DNA of 64,000 nucleotides from Arthrobacter sp. EM1 (GCF_029964055.1 NZ_CP124836.1:3100001-3164000); one strand, 5' to 3'; positions 16,562 to 26,716 are shown, numbered from the stretch's first letter. The notes: generated by a model not told the origin, from the letters alone. Program-made: numbers and translations.

Positions 16562-19500
16562 CTAGTTGCCCGTTGTGAAGTTCCAGGTGACGGGCGTTAG
16601 CAGGTTGCCAGCGGTGTCCTTGATCCCGCTGCTGAGGGTGACGGTGTACTGGGTGTTGGCCAGCAGCGTGCCGGTCGGATTCAGCGTTGCCACCCTTGTG
16701 AGGCTGGAGTAGCTGACCGTTGCGGTGAAGGCGGCGCCGTTCGACGTCCGCTTGATAGTGAAGTTCCCGTTCGCCGTGGCCGTGTTTGGCAGACCGGTGA
16801 CCGCCTCGCTAAATGTGGCGGTGATGTTCGCCGTCCGGCTGACCCTCGTGGCGTTGACCGCCGGGGTCCGAGCCGTGACGACCGGGGCGGGACCGGTGAT
16901 GAAGGTCCACGTTTTGGCGGTGAGCGGGTTGCCGGCCACGTCCTTGACTGCGTTGCTCAGGGACAGCGTGTAGGTGCGGTCACTGGCCAACGGAGCGTCC
17001 GGCGTCAACGTGGCGACCCGGGTGATCGCGTTGTAGGTCACCTTCGAGGCGATGGTCGCCGTCCCCAGCTTCAGGGTGAAGTTGGGCGTACTGGCGGCGG
17101 TGGCGGGCAGGCCGGTCACGGCCTCGCTGAACGTTGCACTCAACGGTGTCCGCGCGAAGATCGTGCCCAGACCGACGCCGGTGGCCCCGGCGGCGGGGTT
17201 GGTGGTGGTGACTGTCGGGCCGGGTCCGGTGATGAAGCCCCAACTCGTCGCCGCTACCGATCCGCCCGAAACGCTCTTGATGGCCGTGGTCACCGAGAGG
17301 GTGTAGGGCTTGTCAGCGGCCAGTGCAGCCGTAGGGACGAGGGTGGCCGTCAACGTCGTCGCGTTGTAGGTCACCGAAGCCGGAACGGCCGTGTTGCCCT
17401 GCTTCAACGCGAACGAGGTGTTGCTGACGCCCGTGACTGCTTCGTTGAACGTGACGGTCGGCCGGATGTTGGTCGCCACCCCGGTCGCCCCGGATGCGGG
17501 GCTCTTAGTGGTCACCGTCGGCGTGGTGGAAGCGGTAAGCAGCGGTGCGGACACCGTGTTCCCCGCCGCGTTCCACGCCGTTACCCGGTAGGCGTACTGC
17601 CCGGTCCCGGCGGTCTTGTCGGTGTAGGTGGAGACGTTCGCCAGTGTGGTGCCGACCTGTGCGAAGGCGCCGACCGTGCCGTTGGTCAGTGGCGCACGTT
17701 CGATCCTGTAGCCGATCTCGTTCTTGGCGTTGCCCCAGGTTGTGGGATCGGTGATCGACACCGGGGTCCCGTCAGTCCAGCTCAGCAGCACGTCATTGGT
17801 GGGTCGAGTGAAGCTGACCACCGACGCGTCGGGGAGCGTGCGAGGCGTGCTGACCGAGATAGGCCGCATCATGTCCATCTCCTCGTGGCTGAGGATGTGG
17901 CAGTGCCACACGTACTCCCAGCCGAAGTTGGTCATGTCGTTGCTGATCGGGGCTATCGGGTTACCGTTTGTGTCGGTGTTGTTGAACCCGGCTTCGGACC
18001 CGTTCGGGCCGGTCGTCGAGCCTTTGGCGCCTAGCGGCATCATCGGGTTGAGTGGCCGGTTGCTGTCAGGAATGGCGAACGGGAGTTTCGGCACGATGGG
18101 ACGGACCGCCACAATCGTGTCCTCCAGTGGGCTGACACGCACGGTGTCCTTCCAGCCGAGTTCTGTCGGTTCGGGCGGGATGATGATGTTGTCCCAGGTG
18201 ACCCTGTTCAACACCTGCACGTCGTTGAGGTGGAAGTGCAGCGGGTGGGTGTCCACGCCGTTGTGGGTGATCTTCCAGATCTGCGTGCCGTCGGCGTTGG
18301 TGGAAATCGGGGTCACGTTGAGGCTGTTCGTGCCCTTGGTGCCGTCCAGCTTCTCCGTGACGGGGTTGACGAACGGGTAGAGAATCACGTTTTGCAACAA
18401 CGGTGTTGCTCCGGGCGCCTCCAACCCGATGTTGCCGCTCATCCGGCCCCACTCGTCAAAGTTAGCCGAGTTCATCTCGTCGTGGACGCTCTTGCCCTCA
18501 ATGGGGATGCTGAGCTGCGGGCCCAACAGGGTGTCGAACTTGAACGTGTCTCCTCCTTGCTCGGCGATCCTGGCGAAGCCGTCGCACTTGGCTGCCGGGT
18601 TGGCGGCCGCGTTGCAGTAGCCGCTGTTGGCGAAGCTCTTCCCGTAGGCCTGGTTGTAGGCTGCCTGGCCGACCACGATCGGGTTCTGGCTGGACTCGAA
18701 GACCCCGGCGGGGTTGCCGGCCGCGTCGGTGTGGTGATCGAAAGCCGCCATCAGCTTGCCCATCTGGTCGGCCGTGGTGTTCGGCCGGTCGAAGGCGAGC
18801 GCGGGTGCGGCGTTCGAAATCTTGACCTGCATAACCGAACGGGTGTCGGGTCCGTAACCGGGCAGGGTCGACGGAGCGCCGGCCGGGGACATGTCCGGTC
18901 CTCCGGTGTAGTAGTCGTAGCCGGGGATCCGGCCCGGGAACGCCGCCGGTGCGTCGTTGTAGAGGATCAGCGTCTTCCCCTTGTAAGCCGAGAAGTCGAC
19001 GATCACGTCGGCCCGTTCGGCCGGCGCGAGCAGCAGCGAGTGCTGGTCGACGTTGCCGACGTCGAACCGGGTCGGGTCGGTGATCCACGTCGTCTCGTGG
19101 GCCGGGACCACCGCCGGGGTCGGCAGGAAGCCGCCCTCGTTGCCGATCTGGATCCAGTCAGGGCCCTTGGGGCTCTTTGTGGTGTCCGGCGTCGGTGTGA
19201 CGACGGGGTCGGTCTGCGCCATCGAGACCTCGCTGGACTTCAGCGCGACCTCGGTGCCGGTGGCGGGATCGGCGACGTACCAGGAAAGGTTCCAGAACCG
19301 GTCATCCGAGCCATTGAGGATCCGGAACCGGTATGTCTTCGGGTCCATGGTCGTCGTTGGGTAGGCGGTGCCGTTCACAACCGGCGTGTCGTGGAAGGCC
19401 TCCATGCCGACCGAGTTGTTGGGTGTCGACGGGATCAGGGCCGGCTCGCAGAAGTCAGCCACGTTAGGGTCGCAGGCAGGGTCGTAGTAGGGGTTGGCCA

Positions 19501-22177
19501 TCGGCGGGTACTTGGCGTCCTTGGCCGGCGGCCAGAACCATGGGCCGTAGAACCAGCGGCCGAACGCACTCATCCCGCTGGGGTCGCTGGGGTTCTGCGC
19601 GGGCATGTAAACGTGCGGCTGCCAGAGGTTGCCCTCACCGCCCCACTTCTTCGGGTCCCAGGTCGGGTCAAGCTGGGCCATCCGCTTCGCGCTCGGCACA
19701 AAGGTTTTGTCCTGGATGGTGAGCGAGGTCCCCATGCCGAGACCGTCGAGGGCCCCACCGGGAGCCATCAGCTTCTGCTCGGTGTCGTCGGTGATCATGT
19801 AGCCGGCTTCCTCGCCGGCGTACACGTTGAGCCGCGTGATGCCCCACGAGTGGTCGTGGTAGAACATCATCCGCGCGCTCTGCTGGTTGGTGTAGAAGAA
19901 GGTCTCCGCGCCGGGGCCGGGATCCGGCATGTCCGGCACATTGCTGACGCTCACGCCCTTCGGGTACGCGGTGTTCTCACCGGTCGGGGTGACCCACTGG
20001 TGCGGCGTGCCGTCGCTGATCCACGGGGTGATACCGCCGTGCAGGTGCAATGTGGCACGGTTCTCCGAGTAGCAAGTAGTCGGCTTCGGCGTCTCGCCGC
20101 ACATCGGGTTGCGCACGCCGTCGAGGACGCTCTTCTCATCCTTCGCCATGTCCACCGGGATCTTGGTGGTGGGGTCCAGCGTCATCATGCTGGGACCGGC
20201 ACCCGCACCCATCACAGAGGTGTCGACCGGAAGGAACAGGTCACCATCCACGCCGGTGGGCAGCAGGTTGCGGAAAAGTACCCGGACGGGCTTGTTCTTC
20301 GTGGCGATGATCGTGGGGCCGAGGTAGTGCGGCTTATCCACTCCGCTAAAGCTGATGGGACTGTCGGGAATGGCGGGGTCGAGGTTGGCGTTGCCGAGGG
20401 CGACCTTTTTGCCCGGGACGACGCTGGTCGAGAGCTGAACGTACCCGCGGAGCAAAGTGGCCGGCAGGTCGCGGTGGAACTTCATCCGGTACTGCACGAC
20501 CGCGATCTCGTAGTAGTCGGTGCCGGGGTAGGTAGTGGTGTCCGGCACCGCGACCGGGATGTACTGGCCCAGGTCGTTGGCGTTCGCCTCTCCCTGCCCC
20601 GGAAGGGTGTCGACGAACTTCTTGATCCCCGGGGTGAGGTATCCCGCTCCGGGGGTGGTGACCACAATGTCGGTAACCGAGCCCTTGACCGCCACCTTGG
20701 CGGTGGCGCTGGCGCCCTTGTCTGGAGTGCCTACGGTGTCGGCGATCGTCACGGTCGGTGCTGAACCGTAGCCCGCGCCGCCGTCGGTGACGTCGATGCG
20801 GGTAACGCCGATGGTGGCCTCAACCTTGGCTTCCTGGTCGGGAACGGTCTTGCTGGCGTCGCTGACGGTCACGGTAGGGGCGGAGGTGTACCCGCTGCCC
20901 GCGTTCGCAATCCCGACGCCGGTGACCACGCCGTTGGCGTCCATCGTTGCGCTGCCGGTGGCCTGCTCGCCGTCTGCGAGGTCAGGCTTGGAGATGTTCA
21001 CCAGCGGCTGGGTCTGATAGCCCTTGCCGCCGTCGGTCAGCTTCAGGTTGTCGACTGTACCGCTGGCCAGCGCATGCGCCTCGGAGCCCGCAGTGGGATT
21101 CCCGCCCGCCAAGGTCACGGATGGCGCGGTGAACCCGTAGCCGGTCTCGTTGACGTCGATGCTGGTGATGACGCCGGTGGCGATCTTGGCGGTGGCCTTG
21201 GCCACCGTGGTCGGGGTGACGCCGGCGGTCGTGATCTCCACAGTGGGCGGGACCACGTAGCCAGCGCCCGGGCTGGTCACGGTGACACCGGAGATGGCGC
21301 CCGTCTTCGGGTCGACCGCGGCCGTCGCTTCCGCACCCGTGCCCGGGTCGGTGATGCTCGGCGTGACGTCGGCCCCAAAGGAGTACGTGCGGTCGTGGGA
21401 GAAGTCCGGGTAGTTCGAGGCACCGAGCTTGACCGTGCTGTCCTTGGCCGGGGCGACGTTGGTGGCCAGCGTCGGGTCACCGCTCGCCGGTGTGCTTAAG
21501 GTGTCGCCATTGGCGGGGACTCCGGTGTCGATCGGAATGCCTTGGCCGTAGAAGCCGATCACGTCGTCCTTCTGCACCGTCACCGCTGGCACGGAATAGG
21601 TCTCGACCTCACCGGTGCTCACCGTCGGGGTGGGCACCTTCAGCTCATTGCTGGCGTAGACGACGGTGTACTCCCCCGCGGTGCCGGTGGGCCGGAGCAC
21701 CAGCGCGTAGAAGGTGTTGCCCGCCGAGGTGGTCGGGCTCGCTCCGGCGGTGCCCTGGTTCCAGCTCTGAAAGTCGTTGAGTGTGCCGCCAGGCAGCTTC
21801 GTATGGTCGAGCACCACCAGCACCGGACCCAACTCACCCGTCGGCTTCGCGTAGTCGGTTGCGTACTTGCGCTCGACCAGCGGGTTGCCGTACAGGACCG
21901 GCGTCGGGGTCCCGACGCTGATCTTCACCATCGCGTCCGCCAACGTTTGAGGACTGTTCGCCCAGTTGGGGTAGGGGCCAAAGTAGTGGGGCACCTTCGT
22001 CATGTCTGTGGCGCTCGAGGGAACCGCGGCCTCGGCCACATCGGGCCGGAAGAGGTTGTGCATCCCCCCCAAGGGGCCGAAGCTGCTGATCAGCAGCGCG
22101 AGCGCCACGATAATGGCCGTCCTGGCCAAGCGGCGCCTCGGGGCCCGGTGGAAGGGTGGGCGGGCAGATGGTTGCAT
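16562..22177 (-). CDS. Very large secreted multicopper oxidase with GxGY repeats and Ig-like tail
   Basis: A 1871-residue exported protein. Residues 1-50 hold a signal peptide (RRRLARTAIIVALALLISSF). About 270-520 carry six repeats of roughly 45 residues built on a GxGY...P(T/S)V motif. The oxidase core has all four copper motifs: HLHG near 710, HDH near 772, HPLHFH near 1312 and HCHILSHEEMDM near 1429, with the axial Met expected for a type 1 site. A fibronectin III-like domain follows the last motif, then three Ig-like modules of the Big_5 type (SPASGATGV, NPAAGATGV, TPAVNATRV). Large members of this superfamily oxidise Mn(II) (MofA/MnxG class) or metals and phenolics; the copper neighbour suggests cuprous oxidase or metal chemistry at the cell surface. 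ATG 22177 follows AGGGGA; an upstream extension to 22423 is open but lacks these signals. Confidence 0.9.
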   Translation of the reverse strand: MQPSARPPFHRAPRRRLARTAIIVALALLISSFGPLGGMHNLFRPDVAEAAVPSSATDMTKVPHYFGPYPNWANSPQTLADAMVKISVGTPTPVLYGNPLVERKYATDYAKPTGELGPVLVVLDHTKLPGGTLNDFQSWNQGTAGASPTTSAGNTFYALVLRPTGTAGEYTVVYASNELKVPTPTVSTGEVETYSVPAVTVQKDDVIGFYGQGIPIDTGVPANGDTLSTPASGDPTLATNVAPAKDSTVKLGASNYPDFSHDRTYSFGADVTPSITDPGTGAEATAAVDPKTGAISGVTVTSPGAGYVVPPTVEITTAGVTPTTVAKATAKIATGVITSIDVNETGYGFTAPSVTLAGGNPTAGSEAHALASGTVDNLKLTDGGKGYQTQPLVNISKPDLADGEQATGSATMDANGVVTGVGIANAGSGYTSAPTVTVSDASKTVPDQEAKVEATIGVTRIDVTDGGAGYGSAPTVTIADTVGTPDKGASATAKVAVKGSVTDIVVTTPGAGYLTPGIKKFVDTLPGQGEANANDLGQYIPVAVPDTTTYPGTDYYEIAVVQYRMKFHRDLPATLLRGYVQLSTSVVPGKKVALGNANLDPAIPDSPISFSGVDKPHYLGPTIIATKNKPVRVLFRNLLPTGVDGDLFLPVDTSVMGAGAGPSMMTLDPTTKIPVDMAKDEKSVLDGVRNPMCGETPKPTTCYSENRATLHLHGGITPWISDGTPHQWVTPTGENTAYPKGVSVSNVPDMPDPGPGAETFFYTNQQSARMMFYHDHSWGITRLNVYAGEEAGYMITDDTEQKLMAPGGALDGLGMGTSLTIQDKTFVPSAKRMAQLDPTWDPKKWGGEGNLWQPHVYMPAQNPSDPSGMSAFGRWFYGPWFWPPAKDAKYPPMANPYYDPACDPNVADFCEPALIPSTPNNSVGMEAFHDTPVVNGTAYPTTTMDPKTYRFRILNGSDDRFWNLSWYVADPATGTEVALKSSEVSMAQTDPVVTPTPDTTKSPKGPDWIQIGNEGGFLPTPAVVPAHETTWITDPTRFDVGNVDQHSLLLAPAERADVIVDFSAYKGKTLILYNDAPAAFPGRIPGYDYYTGGPDMSPAGAPSTLPGYGPDTRSVMQVKISNAAPALAFDRPNTTADQMGKLMAAFDHHTDAAGNPAGVFESSQNPIVVGQAAYNQAYGKSFANSGYCNAAANPAAKCDGFARIAEQGGDTFKFDTLLGPQLSIPIEGKSVHDEMNSANFDEWGRMSGNIGLEAPGATPLLQNVILYPFVNPVTEKLDGTKGTNSLNVTPISTNADGTQIWKITHNGVDTHPLHFHLNDVQVLNRVTWDNIIIPPEPTELGWKDTVRVSPLEDTIVAVRPIVPKLPFAIPDSNRPLNPMMPLGAKGSTTGPNGSEAGFNNTDTNGNPIAPISNDMTNFGWEYVWHCHILSHEEMDMMRPISVSTPRTLPDASVVSFTRPTNDVLLSWTDGTPVSITDPTTWGNAKNEIGYRIERAPLTNGTVGAFAQVGTTLANVSTYTDKTAGTGQYAYRVTAWNAAGNTVSAPLLTASTTPTVTTKSPASGATGVATNIRPTVTFNEAVTGVSNTSFALKQGNTAVPASVTYNATTLTATLVPTAALAADKPYTLSVTTAIKSVSGGSVAATSWGFITGPGPTVTTTNPAAGATGVGLGTIFARTPLSATFSEAVTGLPATAASTPNFTLKLGTATIASKVTYNAITRVATLTPDAPLASDRTYTLSLSNAVKDVAGNPLTAKTWTFITGPAPVVTARTPAVNATRVSRTANITATFSEAVTGLPNTATANGNFTIKRTSNGAAFTATVSYSSLTRVATLNPTGTLLANTQYTVTLSSGIKDTAGNLLTPVTWNFTTGN

Positions 22178-22560
22178 GGTTGGTTCCCCTAACAATCGGA
22201 GCGCTTTCTGACTGGATACCCCCGCCGAACCAGAGCATACGATGGTGCCACGCCTGGGGCTCGCGTACCCGCTACCCGTCTTTCCACCGCCCCTACGCAG
22301 GATCTTGGGCTGCATACCCGCCCCGGGTTGCATCATTGGGGGAACGCCACCCGGAGCGTTCAGGGCTGCCGTCTTTCCATACCTGCAACGGACCACGGCG
22401 GCCCGGTTCGCCACCGCCCCCAACGCTTGGACCGCAGGCTGCTCAGGGTCGTTTAGCCCTCATTCCTGCCGGCCTCGAATAGCTGCCCCGCCGCACGGAA
22501 GGTTTGGCTCGGAAGGCTGGGAAGTGACGATCTCGCGGGGTGGGCAGATGCCGGCCGGCC
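22178..22560. other. Leader region upstream of the multicopper oxidase
   Basis: A 383-base gap between the lipoprotein and the oxidase (both minus strand). The oxidase ribosome site AGGGGA sits at about 22186-22191. The oxidase frame stays open to 22423, but the added 82 residues have no signal-peptide or domain character, so I treat it as untranslated. I see no confident promoter or riboswitch. Confidence 0.5.
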
Positions 22561-23061
22561 CTAACGGGTGATGCTCAGTGGTTTCATTGGCGTAACACAC
22601 GACGCCCGTTGCAAAGTGGCAGCTGCGCCGTCGGCCCTGTTGTTCTTGCCAGTGTCATCACACCAGTCGATGTTGAAGGGGATGGCAGTGACAGCCGCCT
22701 CGCCGGCGGCCATTTGAGCTGGGACCTCAAAGCTGTAAATGAAGCCACCCGCGTCATTCATCGGGGCAGTGGTGTTGATGACCGCGACGCTCGTCGCATC
22801 GGTGACAGTCACTTGGATGCTGGCGTTCTGGCCGTAGCGGGGATTGCAGTCAGCGTCTGGTGCCCTGACCGTCACCTTGTCCCCGGCTTTCGCGCTGGAC
22901 GGGTTCACTGCAAAGGCGGGCGGGAAACAAGCAGGTTCTTCGTTCCCTGGCGAGGAAGCACATCCGGAGGCAGCGCCAGCTGCCAGGATGGCACTGACCG
23001 CAAAGACCACCGAAGATCGTCCGCCGGGATCGAAAACTGGGTGTCTACACGGGGCCGTCAT
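22561..23061 (-). CDS. Putative lipoprotein with Ig-like fold
   Basis: A 166-residue protein with a lipobox: the hydrophobic run VVFAVSAILAAGAASGC puts the lipid-anchored Cys at residue 34. The mature part (NPSSAKAGDKVTVRAPDADC, ASIQVTVTDATSVAV, GGFIYSFEVPAQMAAGEAAVTA) looks like a small beta-sandwich with a few cysteines. No family name recognised. It lies upstream of the multicopper oxidase on the same strand, so a surface role linked to that enzyme is possible. Start uncertain, since GAGGAA lies too close to ATG 23061 to be a normal ribosome site. Confidence 0.68.
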   Translation of the reverse strand: MTAPCRHPVFDPGGRSSVVFAVSAILAAGAASGCASSPGNEEPACFPPAFAVNPSSAKAGDKVTVRAPDADCNPRYGQNASIQVTVTDATSVAVINTTAPMNDAGGFIYSFEVPAQMAAGEAAVTAIPFNIDWCDDTGKNNRADGAAATLQRASCVTPMKPLSITR

Positions 23062-23201
23062 TTCCTCATTATTAGTGGGTTAGCACCGAGCGGATACTCT
23101 GGCCAAACACTCGTACCCGAATTGTTGCCCGGCACCCGATACCAATGAGGGAACGGTTTGCTTACGGGGATAACGAAGGAACGGGCCGGTCCGCAGCTGG
23201 T

Positions 23202-24122
23202 CTAGCCGCCCAGCACCACGTTCGCCGGCGGCTCGCCCGCCAGCATCAGGTCGATCTGCCGCTGGAGCAGCCGGCCCATCCGCGGGAGCATCGCCGAGGT
23301 ATCCCCGCCCACATGCGGACTGATGATCACGCCTGGCGTCCGCCACAGCGGGTGGTCCTGCGGCAGCGGCTCCGGATCAGTGACGTCCAAGGCCGCCCGG
23401 ATCCGGCCAGTGGCGGTATGCCGAATCAGGGCTTCGGTATCCGCGACGGGTCCGCGGGCCACGTTGACCAGCAAGGCGCCGTCGGGCATGGCCGCGAGGA
23501 AGGCATCGTCGATGAGGTGATGCGTGGCGTGGTTGAGCGGGACCCCCACGATCACAATGTCGTGCTCCGGCAGCAGGGCGGGCAGTTCGGTGATGCCGTG
23601 GACGTGGCCCCGCGGCTCGGCCCGTTCCGTGCTGGCCACGCGGGTGACGGTGGTTTCAAAGGGCAGGAGCCGGTCCTCGATCGCCTTGCCAACGCCGCCG
23701 TAGCCGACCAGCAGCACCTTGCGGTCCGCGAGGCTGGCCGTGGAGCGGGTCTCCCAGCGGCCCTCCTGCTGGTTCTGCAGTTGCCGCGGGAACTCGCGCT
23801 GGCTGGCCAGGACCAGGGCAAGGGCCAGCTCCGCGGTGGAGGTTTCGTGGACGCCGGCGGCATTGGCAAACACCCGGCCCGGCGGCAGCGCCTCCGCAAC
23901 ACCGTCATATCCAATCGACTGGCCCTGCACGAGCCCGGTTTCCACTGCCGCCAGGCTGCGCAGGACGCCCGGACCGCCCATGTAGGGCGGCACCACAATG
24001 TCGATCCGCGGCCGGGGAGGTTCCCCGGACAGGTCCCACTCGACGACGTCGACGTCGGGGTGCGGCCTGAGGTACTGGCGCAGGGTCGCATCCGGCAGGC
24101 TGACAGTAATTTTCCTCGGCAT
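23202..24122 (-). CDS. D-2-hydroxyacid dehydrogenase family protein
   Basis: A 306-residue NAD(P)-dependent dehydrogenase. The nucleotide motif VGYGGVGKAI lies mid-protein; catalytic Arg in LLVNVARGPVADTEAL, Glu in ALDVTDPEPLPQDHPLW and His in ISPHVGG are all present in the order expected for the D-isomer-specific 2-hydroxyacid dehydrogenases. The substrate (a 2-keto or 2-hydroxy acid) cannot be deduced; the short N-terminal domain resembles the glyoxylate/hydroxypyruvate reductase-like group. A TAGGCT box 7 bases before ATG suggests a leaderless transcript. Monocistronic. Confidence 0.88.
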   Translation of the reverse strand: MPRKITVSLPDATLRQYLRPHPDVDVVEWDLSGEPPRPRIDIVVPPYMGGPGVLRSLAAVETGLVQGQSIGYDGVAEALPPGRVFANAAGVHETSTAELALALVLASQREFPRQLQNQQEGRWETRSTASLADRKVLLVGYGGVGKAIEDRLLPFETTVTRVASTERAEPRGHVHGITELPALLPEHDIVIVGVPLNHATHHLIDDAFLAAMPDGALLVNVARGPVADTEALIRHTATGRIRAALDVTDPEPLPQDHPLWRTPGVIISPHVGGDTSAMLPRMGRLLQRQIDLMLAGEPPANVVLGG

Positions 24123-24129
24123 AACTGCC

Positions 24130-24135
24130 AGCCTA
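24130..24135 (-). promoter_or_regulatory. -10 box of likely leaderless hydroxyacid dehydrogenase gene
   Basis: Minus-strand TAGGCT followed by 7 bases (GGCAGTT) and ATG 24122. Confidence 0.5.
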
Positions 24136-24314
24136 GCGGGGCCGCACGGGCCGACGGCGCAGGCTGCGCCGACCGCGGTGGCACGCCCGACAAAGTCAGA
24201 GCTGGGAGTTTCCCCTCAGCTTGGCGCCGCCCCGCGCGGGGCTTGGACTTGCCCCGCCTCCCGGCATACATTTCAAGGAATCCCCCATCTTGTTGACCCG
24301 GAAGGTCCTGCACC

Positions 24315-25217
24315 ATGAACACCTCGGGACCCTCCCGCCCGGCCGCCAAAACCCTCAGCGCCCGGAGCAAGCTGCTCCTGGTCTGGGCCGCGACGGTCCT
24401 GGTGCTGCTCGGCGTGGGAATCCTGGCCGTTGTGCGCACCGGTCCCGTTCCGGCGTCGGGCTTCCTGTCCAGCCTGAAGGACCAGTGGCCCGGGCAGCCC
24501 GGTGCGGCTCCGGCGGCGCAGGCTCCGCGGGCCGCCGTCGACCTTAACGCCGAGATCCCGCGGATCCTGGCCGAGAACTCCCGCTACCGGATCGGCGTCG
24601 CAGTGGTGGACAGCAGCGGAGGGGAGCCGCGCAGCTACGGCGACGGGGCCGAATTTATGGCAGCGAGCACGGCAAAGATCATCACGGCGGCTGCCTACTA
24701 CCATCTGGTGGAAACCGGCGAGAAGTCACTGAACGCGCCGCTGGGCAGCTATGACGCCTCGTTCCAGCTCCAGGCGATGGTCAACACGAGCAGCGACGAC
24801 TCCTGGCTGCTGCTGATGCAGGACATTGGCTACCCTAAGCTGATCGCGTACGCCGCATCGATCGGGATCAGCTACGACCCGGAACTGAACCTGCTGACAC
24901 CTGCCGAGATGGCGGGGTTGCTCCAGCAACTGTCCACCGGGCAGCTGCTCAATGCGGAGCACACCCGGGAGCTGCTGGGCTACATGCAGGAGACCAACAA
25001 CGAACGGCTCATTCCCGCCGCCGTCGGCCCGGAGATCACTGTGCAGCACAAGTACGGCGAAGTGGAGGGCTACGTCCACGATGCAGCGCTCCTGACCGCC
25101 GGCGAGCGGTCCTACGCGCTCACGATTTACACCTGGGGCGAGGACCTCGAGAGCGAGGAACGGTTGGCCGTGATCCACGAACTGACCGACGTGGTGGCGA
25201 GGGCGCTGCTGGACTAA
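24315..25217 (+). CDS. Membrane-anchored serine hydrolase of the class A beta-lactamase fold
   Basis: A 300-residue protein. An N-terminal membrane anchor (LLLVWAATVLVLLGVGILAVV) is followed by a Pro/Ala linker and a beta-lactamase/transpeptidase-like domain: AASTAKII supplies the SxxK nucleophile near residue 118, NTSSDDSW stands at the SDN position and VQHKYGEVEG at the KTG position (Lys-Tyr-Gly). The Glu166-type omega-loop motif is not obvious, so it may be a penicillin-binding-like or catalytically altered enzyme rather than a resistance beta-lactamase. ATG 24315 follows GGAAGG. A hairpin terminator follows the stop. Confidence 0.8.
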   Translation: MNTSGPSRPAAKTLSARSKLLLVWAATVLVLLGVGILAVVRTGPVPASGFLSSLKDQWPGQPGAAPAAQAPRAAVDLNAEIPRILAENSRYRIGVAVVDSSGGEPRSYGDGAEFMAASTAKIITAAAYYHLVETGEKSLNAPLGSYDASFQLQAMVNTSSDDSWLLLMQDIGYPKLIAYAASIGISYDPELNLLTPAEMAGLLQQLSTGQLLNAEHTRELLGYMQETNNERLIPAAVGPEITVQHKYGEVEGYVHDAALLTAGERSYALTIYTWGEDLESEERLAVIHELTDVVARALLD

Positions 25218-25230
25218 GGCCGGTTAACGG

Positions 25231-25264
25231 AAAAAGCCCCTGCTGCAGCGGGCGCGGCAGGGGC
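25231..25264. terminator. Bidirectional terminator between serine hydrolase and the small Cys/His gene
   Basis: Stem 25236-25243 / 25257-25264 (GCCCCTGC with GCAGGGGC), preceded by AAAAA (a U-tract for the minus strand) and followed by ACTTTC. It serves two converging genes. Confidence 0.65.
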
Positions 25265-25289
25265 ACTTTCGTTTCGGCGGAGAATCGGT

Positions 25290-25457
25290 TTAGCGGCCGA
25301 AGAGCTTGGCGAAGAAACCGGTCTTGGTGCTGACTTCACCCTCGTGACCCTTGCAGCGGTCGGCGCCCTTGACGCCCCGCATGACCTGGTCAACGTGCTG
25401 GCCGCAGCCCGCCCAGGTGGTCTTACCGCACTTCTTGCATGCAACCTGTCGGCACAT
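25290..25457 (-). CDS. 55-residue Cys/His-rich small protein, probably metal-binding
   Basis: A short gene read directly from the minus strand. Metal-ligand candidates are evenly placed: Cys2, Cys7-x2-Cys10, Cys18-x2-His21 and Cys35-x2-His38, ending in a basic tail KTGFFAKLFGR. The start is well supported: AAGGAG lies 6 bases before ATG 25457. I do not recognise a named family, though the CxxC-CxxH-CxxH layout is zinc-ribbon-like. A CsoR-type palindrome lies 34 bases upstream of the start, so copper or thiol-stress control is possible. A terminator follows at 25231-25264. Confidence 0.8.
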   Translation of the reverse strand: MCRQVACKKCGKTTWAGCGQHVDQVMRGVKGADRCKGHEGEVSTKTGFFAKLFGR

Positions 25458-25490
25458 CTGGTTCTCCTTTGGGTAGGTCCGTCCCGACCA

Positions 25491-25510
25491 CTATACCCCC
25501 AGGGGTATAG
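25491..25510. promoter_or_regulatory. CsoR/CstR-like operator palindrome
   Basis: CTATACCCC-CA-GGGGTATAG, a perfect 9-bp inverted repeat with a 2-base centre. Its TACCCC/GGGGTA half-sites match the G-tract operators bound by DUF156 regulators (CsoR for copper, CstR for persulfide). It lies between the small Cys/His gene (start 25457, minus) and the alpha/beta hydrolase (start 25634, plus), closer to the former, and contains TATA-like -10 material. Confidence 0.6.
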
Positions 25511-25603
25511 CAGCACCAAATGCGGCCCTGGGAACACTCGCCGGCCGGACGGCGTTGGTTCCCTACAGTGGCAGCTGAACCGTGCCGCTCCCGCACAAAC
25601 TGA

Positions 25604-26470
<867 letters not shown>

Positions 26471-26530
26471 GCCCGCCCGATTCGCCGGGATACCGAGGCA
26501 GCCGGGCACTACAGCTCCCGACGCAACACA

Positions 26531-26563
26531 AGAAGGGTCCGCGGCGCCGCCGCGGGCCCTTCT
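26531..26563 (+). terminator. Hairpin after alpha/beta hydrolase
   Basis: AGAAGGG...CCCTTCT with a long GC stem (26531-26546 pairing with 26548-26563, one G-T wobble). Only a short T run follows. Confidence 0.6.
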
Positions 26564-26651
26564 GCGCGCCCATCGCCCGGCCCCTCAACGCCTCCGCGCC
26601 CGGCCCAACCGCGCAGTGAGGCGATCCCCACGGCAGTCACAATCGGTAATT

Positions 26652-26667
26652 TGGCCCAACTGGGCCA
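26652..26667. promoter_or_regulatory. Inverted repeat upstream of the hydantoin-arm promoter
   Basis: TGGCCCA-AC-TGGGCCA, perfect 7-bp arms, ending 17 bases before the -35 box at 26685. The position suits an activator site. No binding protein can be named. Confidence 0.4.
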
Positions 26668-26684
26668 CAACGCAGGAAAATCCC

Positions 26685-26713
26685 TTGACAGTGGCGGAGG
26701 TCACTTCTACTCT
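26685..26713 (+). promoter_or_regulatory. Strong sigma70-type promoter of the hydantoin arm
   Basis: TTGACA (26685-26690), 17 bases, TACTCT (26708-26713). The operators at 26717-26742 begin 3 bases after the -10 box, over the predicted transcription start. Confidence 0.7.
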
Positions 26714-26716
26714 GAA

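Noticed and set aside
18230..20764. 844-codon plus-strand open frame
   Set aside because: It is the antisense shadow of the multicopper oxidase, caused by high GC at third positions; the product is Val/Gly/Arg/His-rich without domains, and the minus-strand gene has four copper motifs.
22178..22423. 82-residue N-terminal extension of the multicopper oxidase
   Set aside because: ATG 22177 has a good ribosome site and an immediate signal peptide; the extension would bury the signal peptide.
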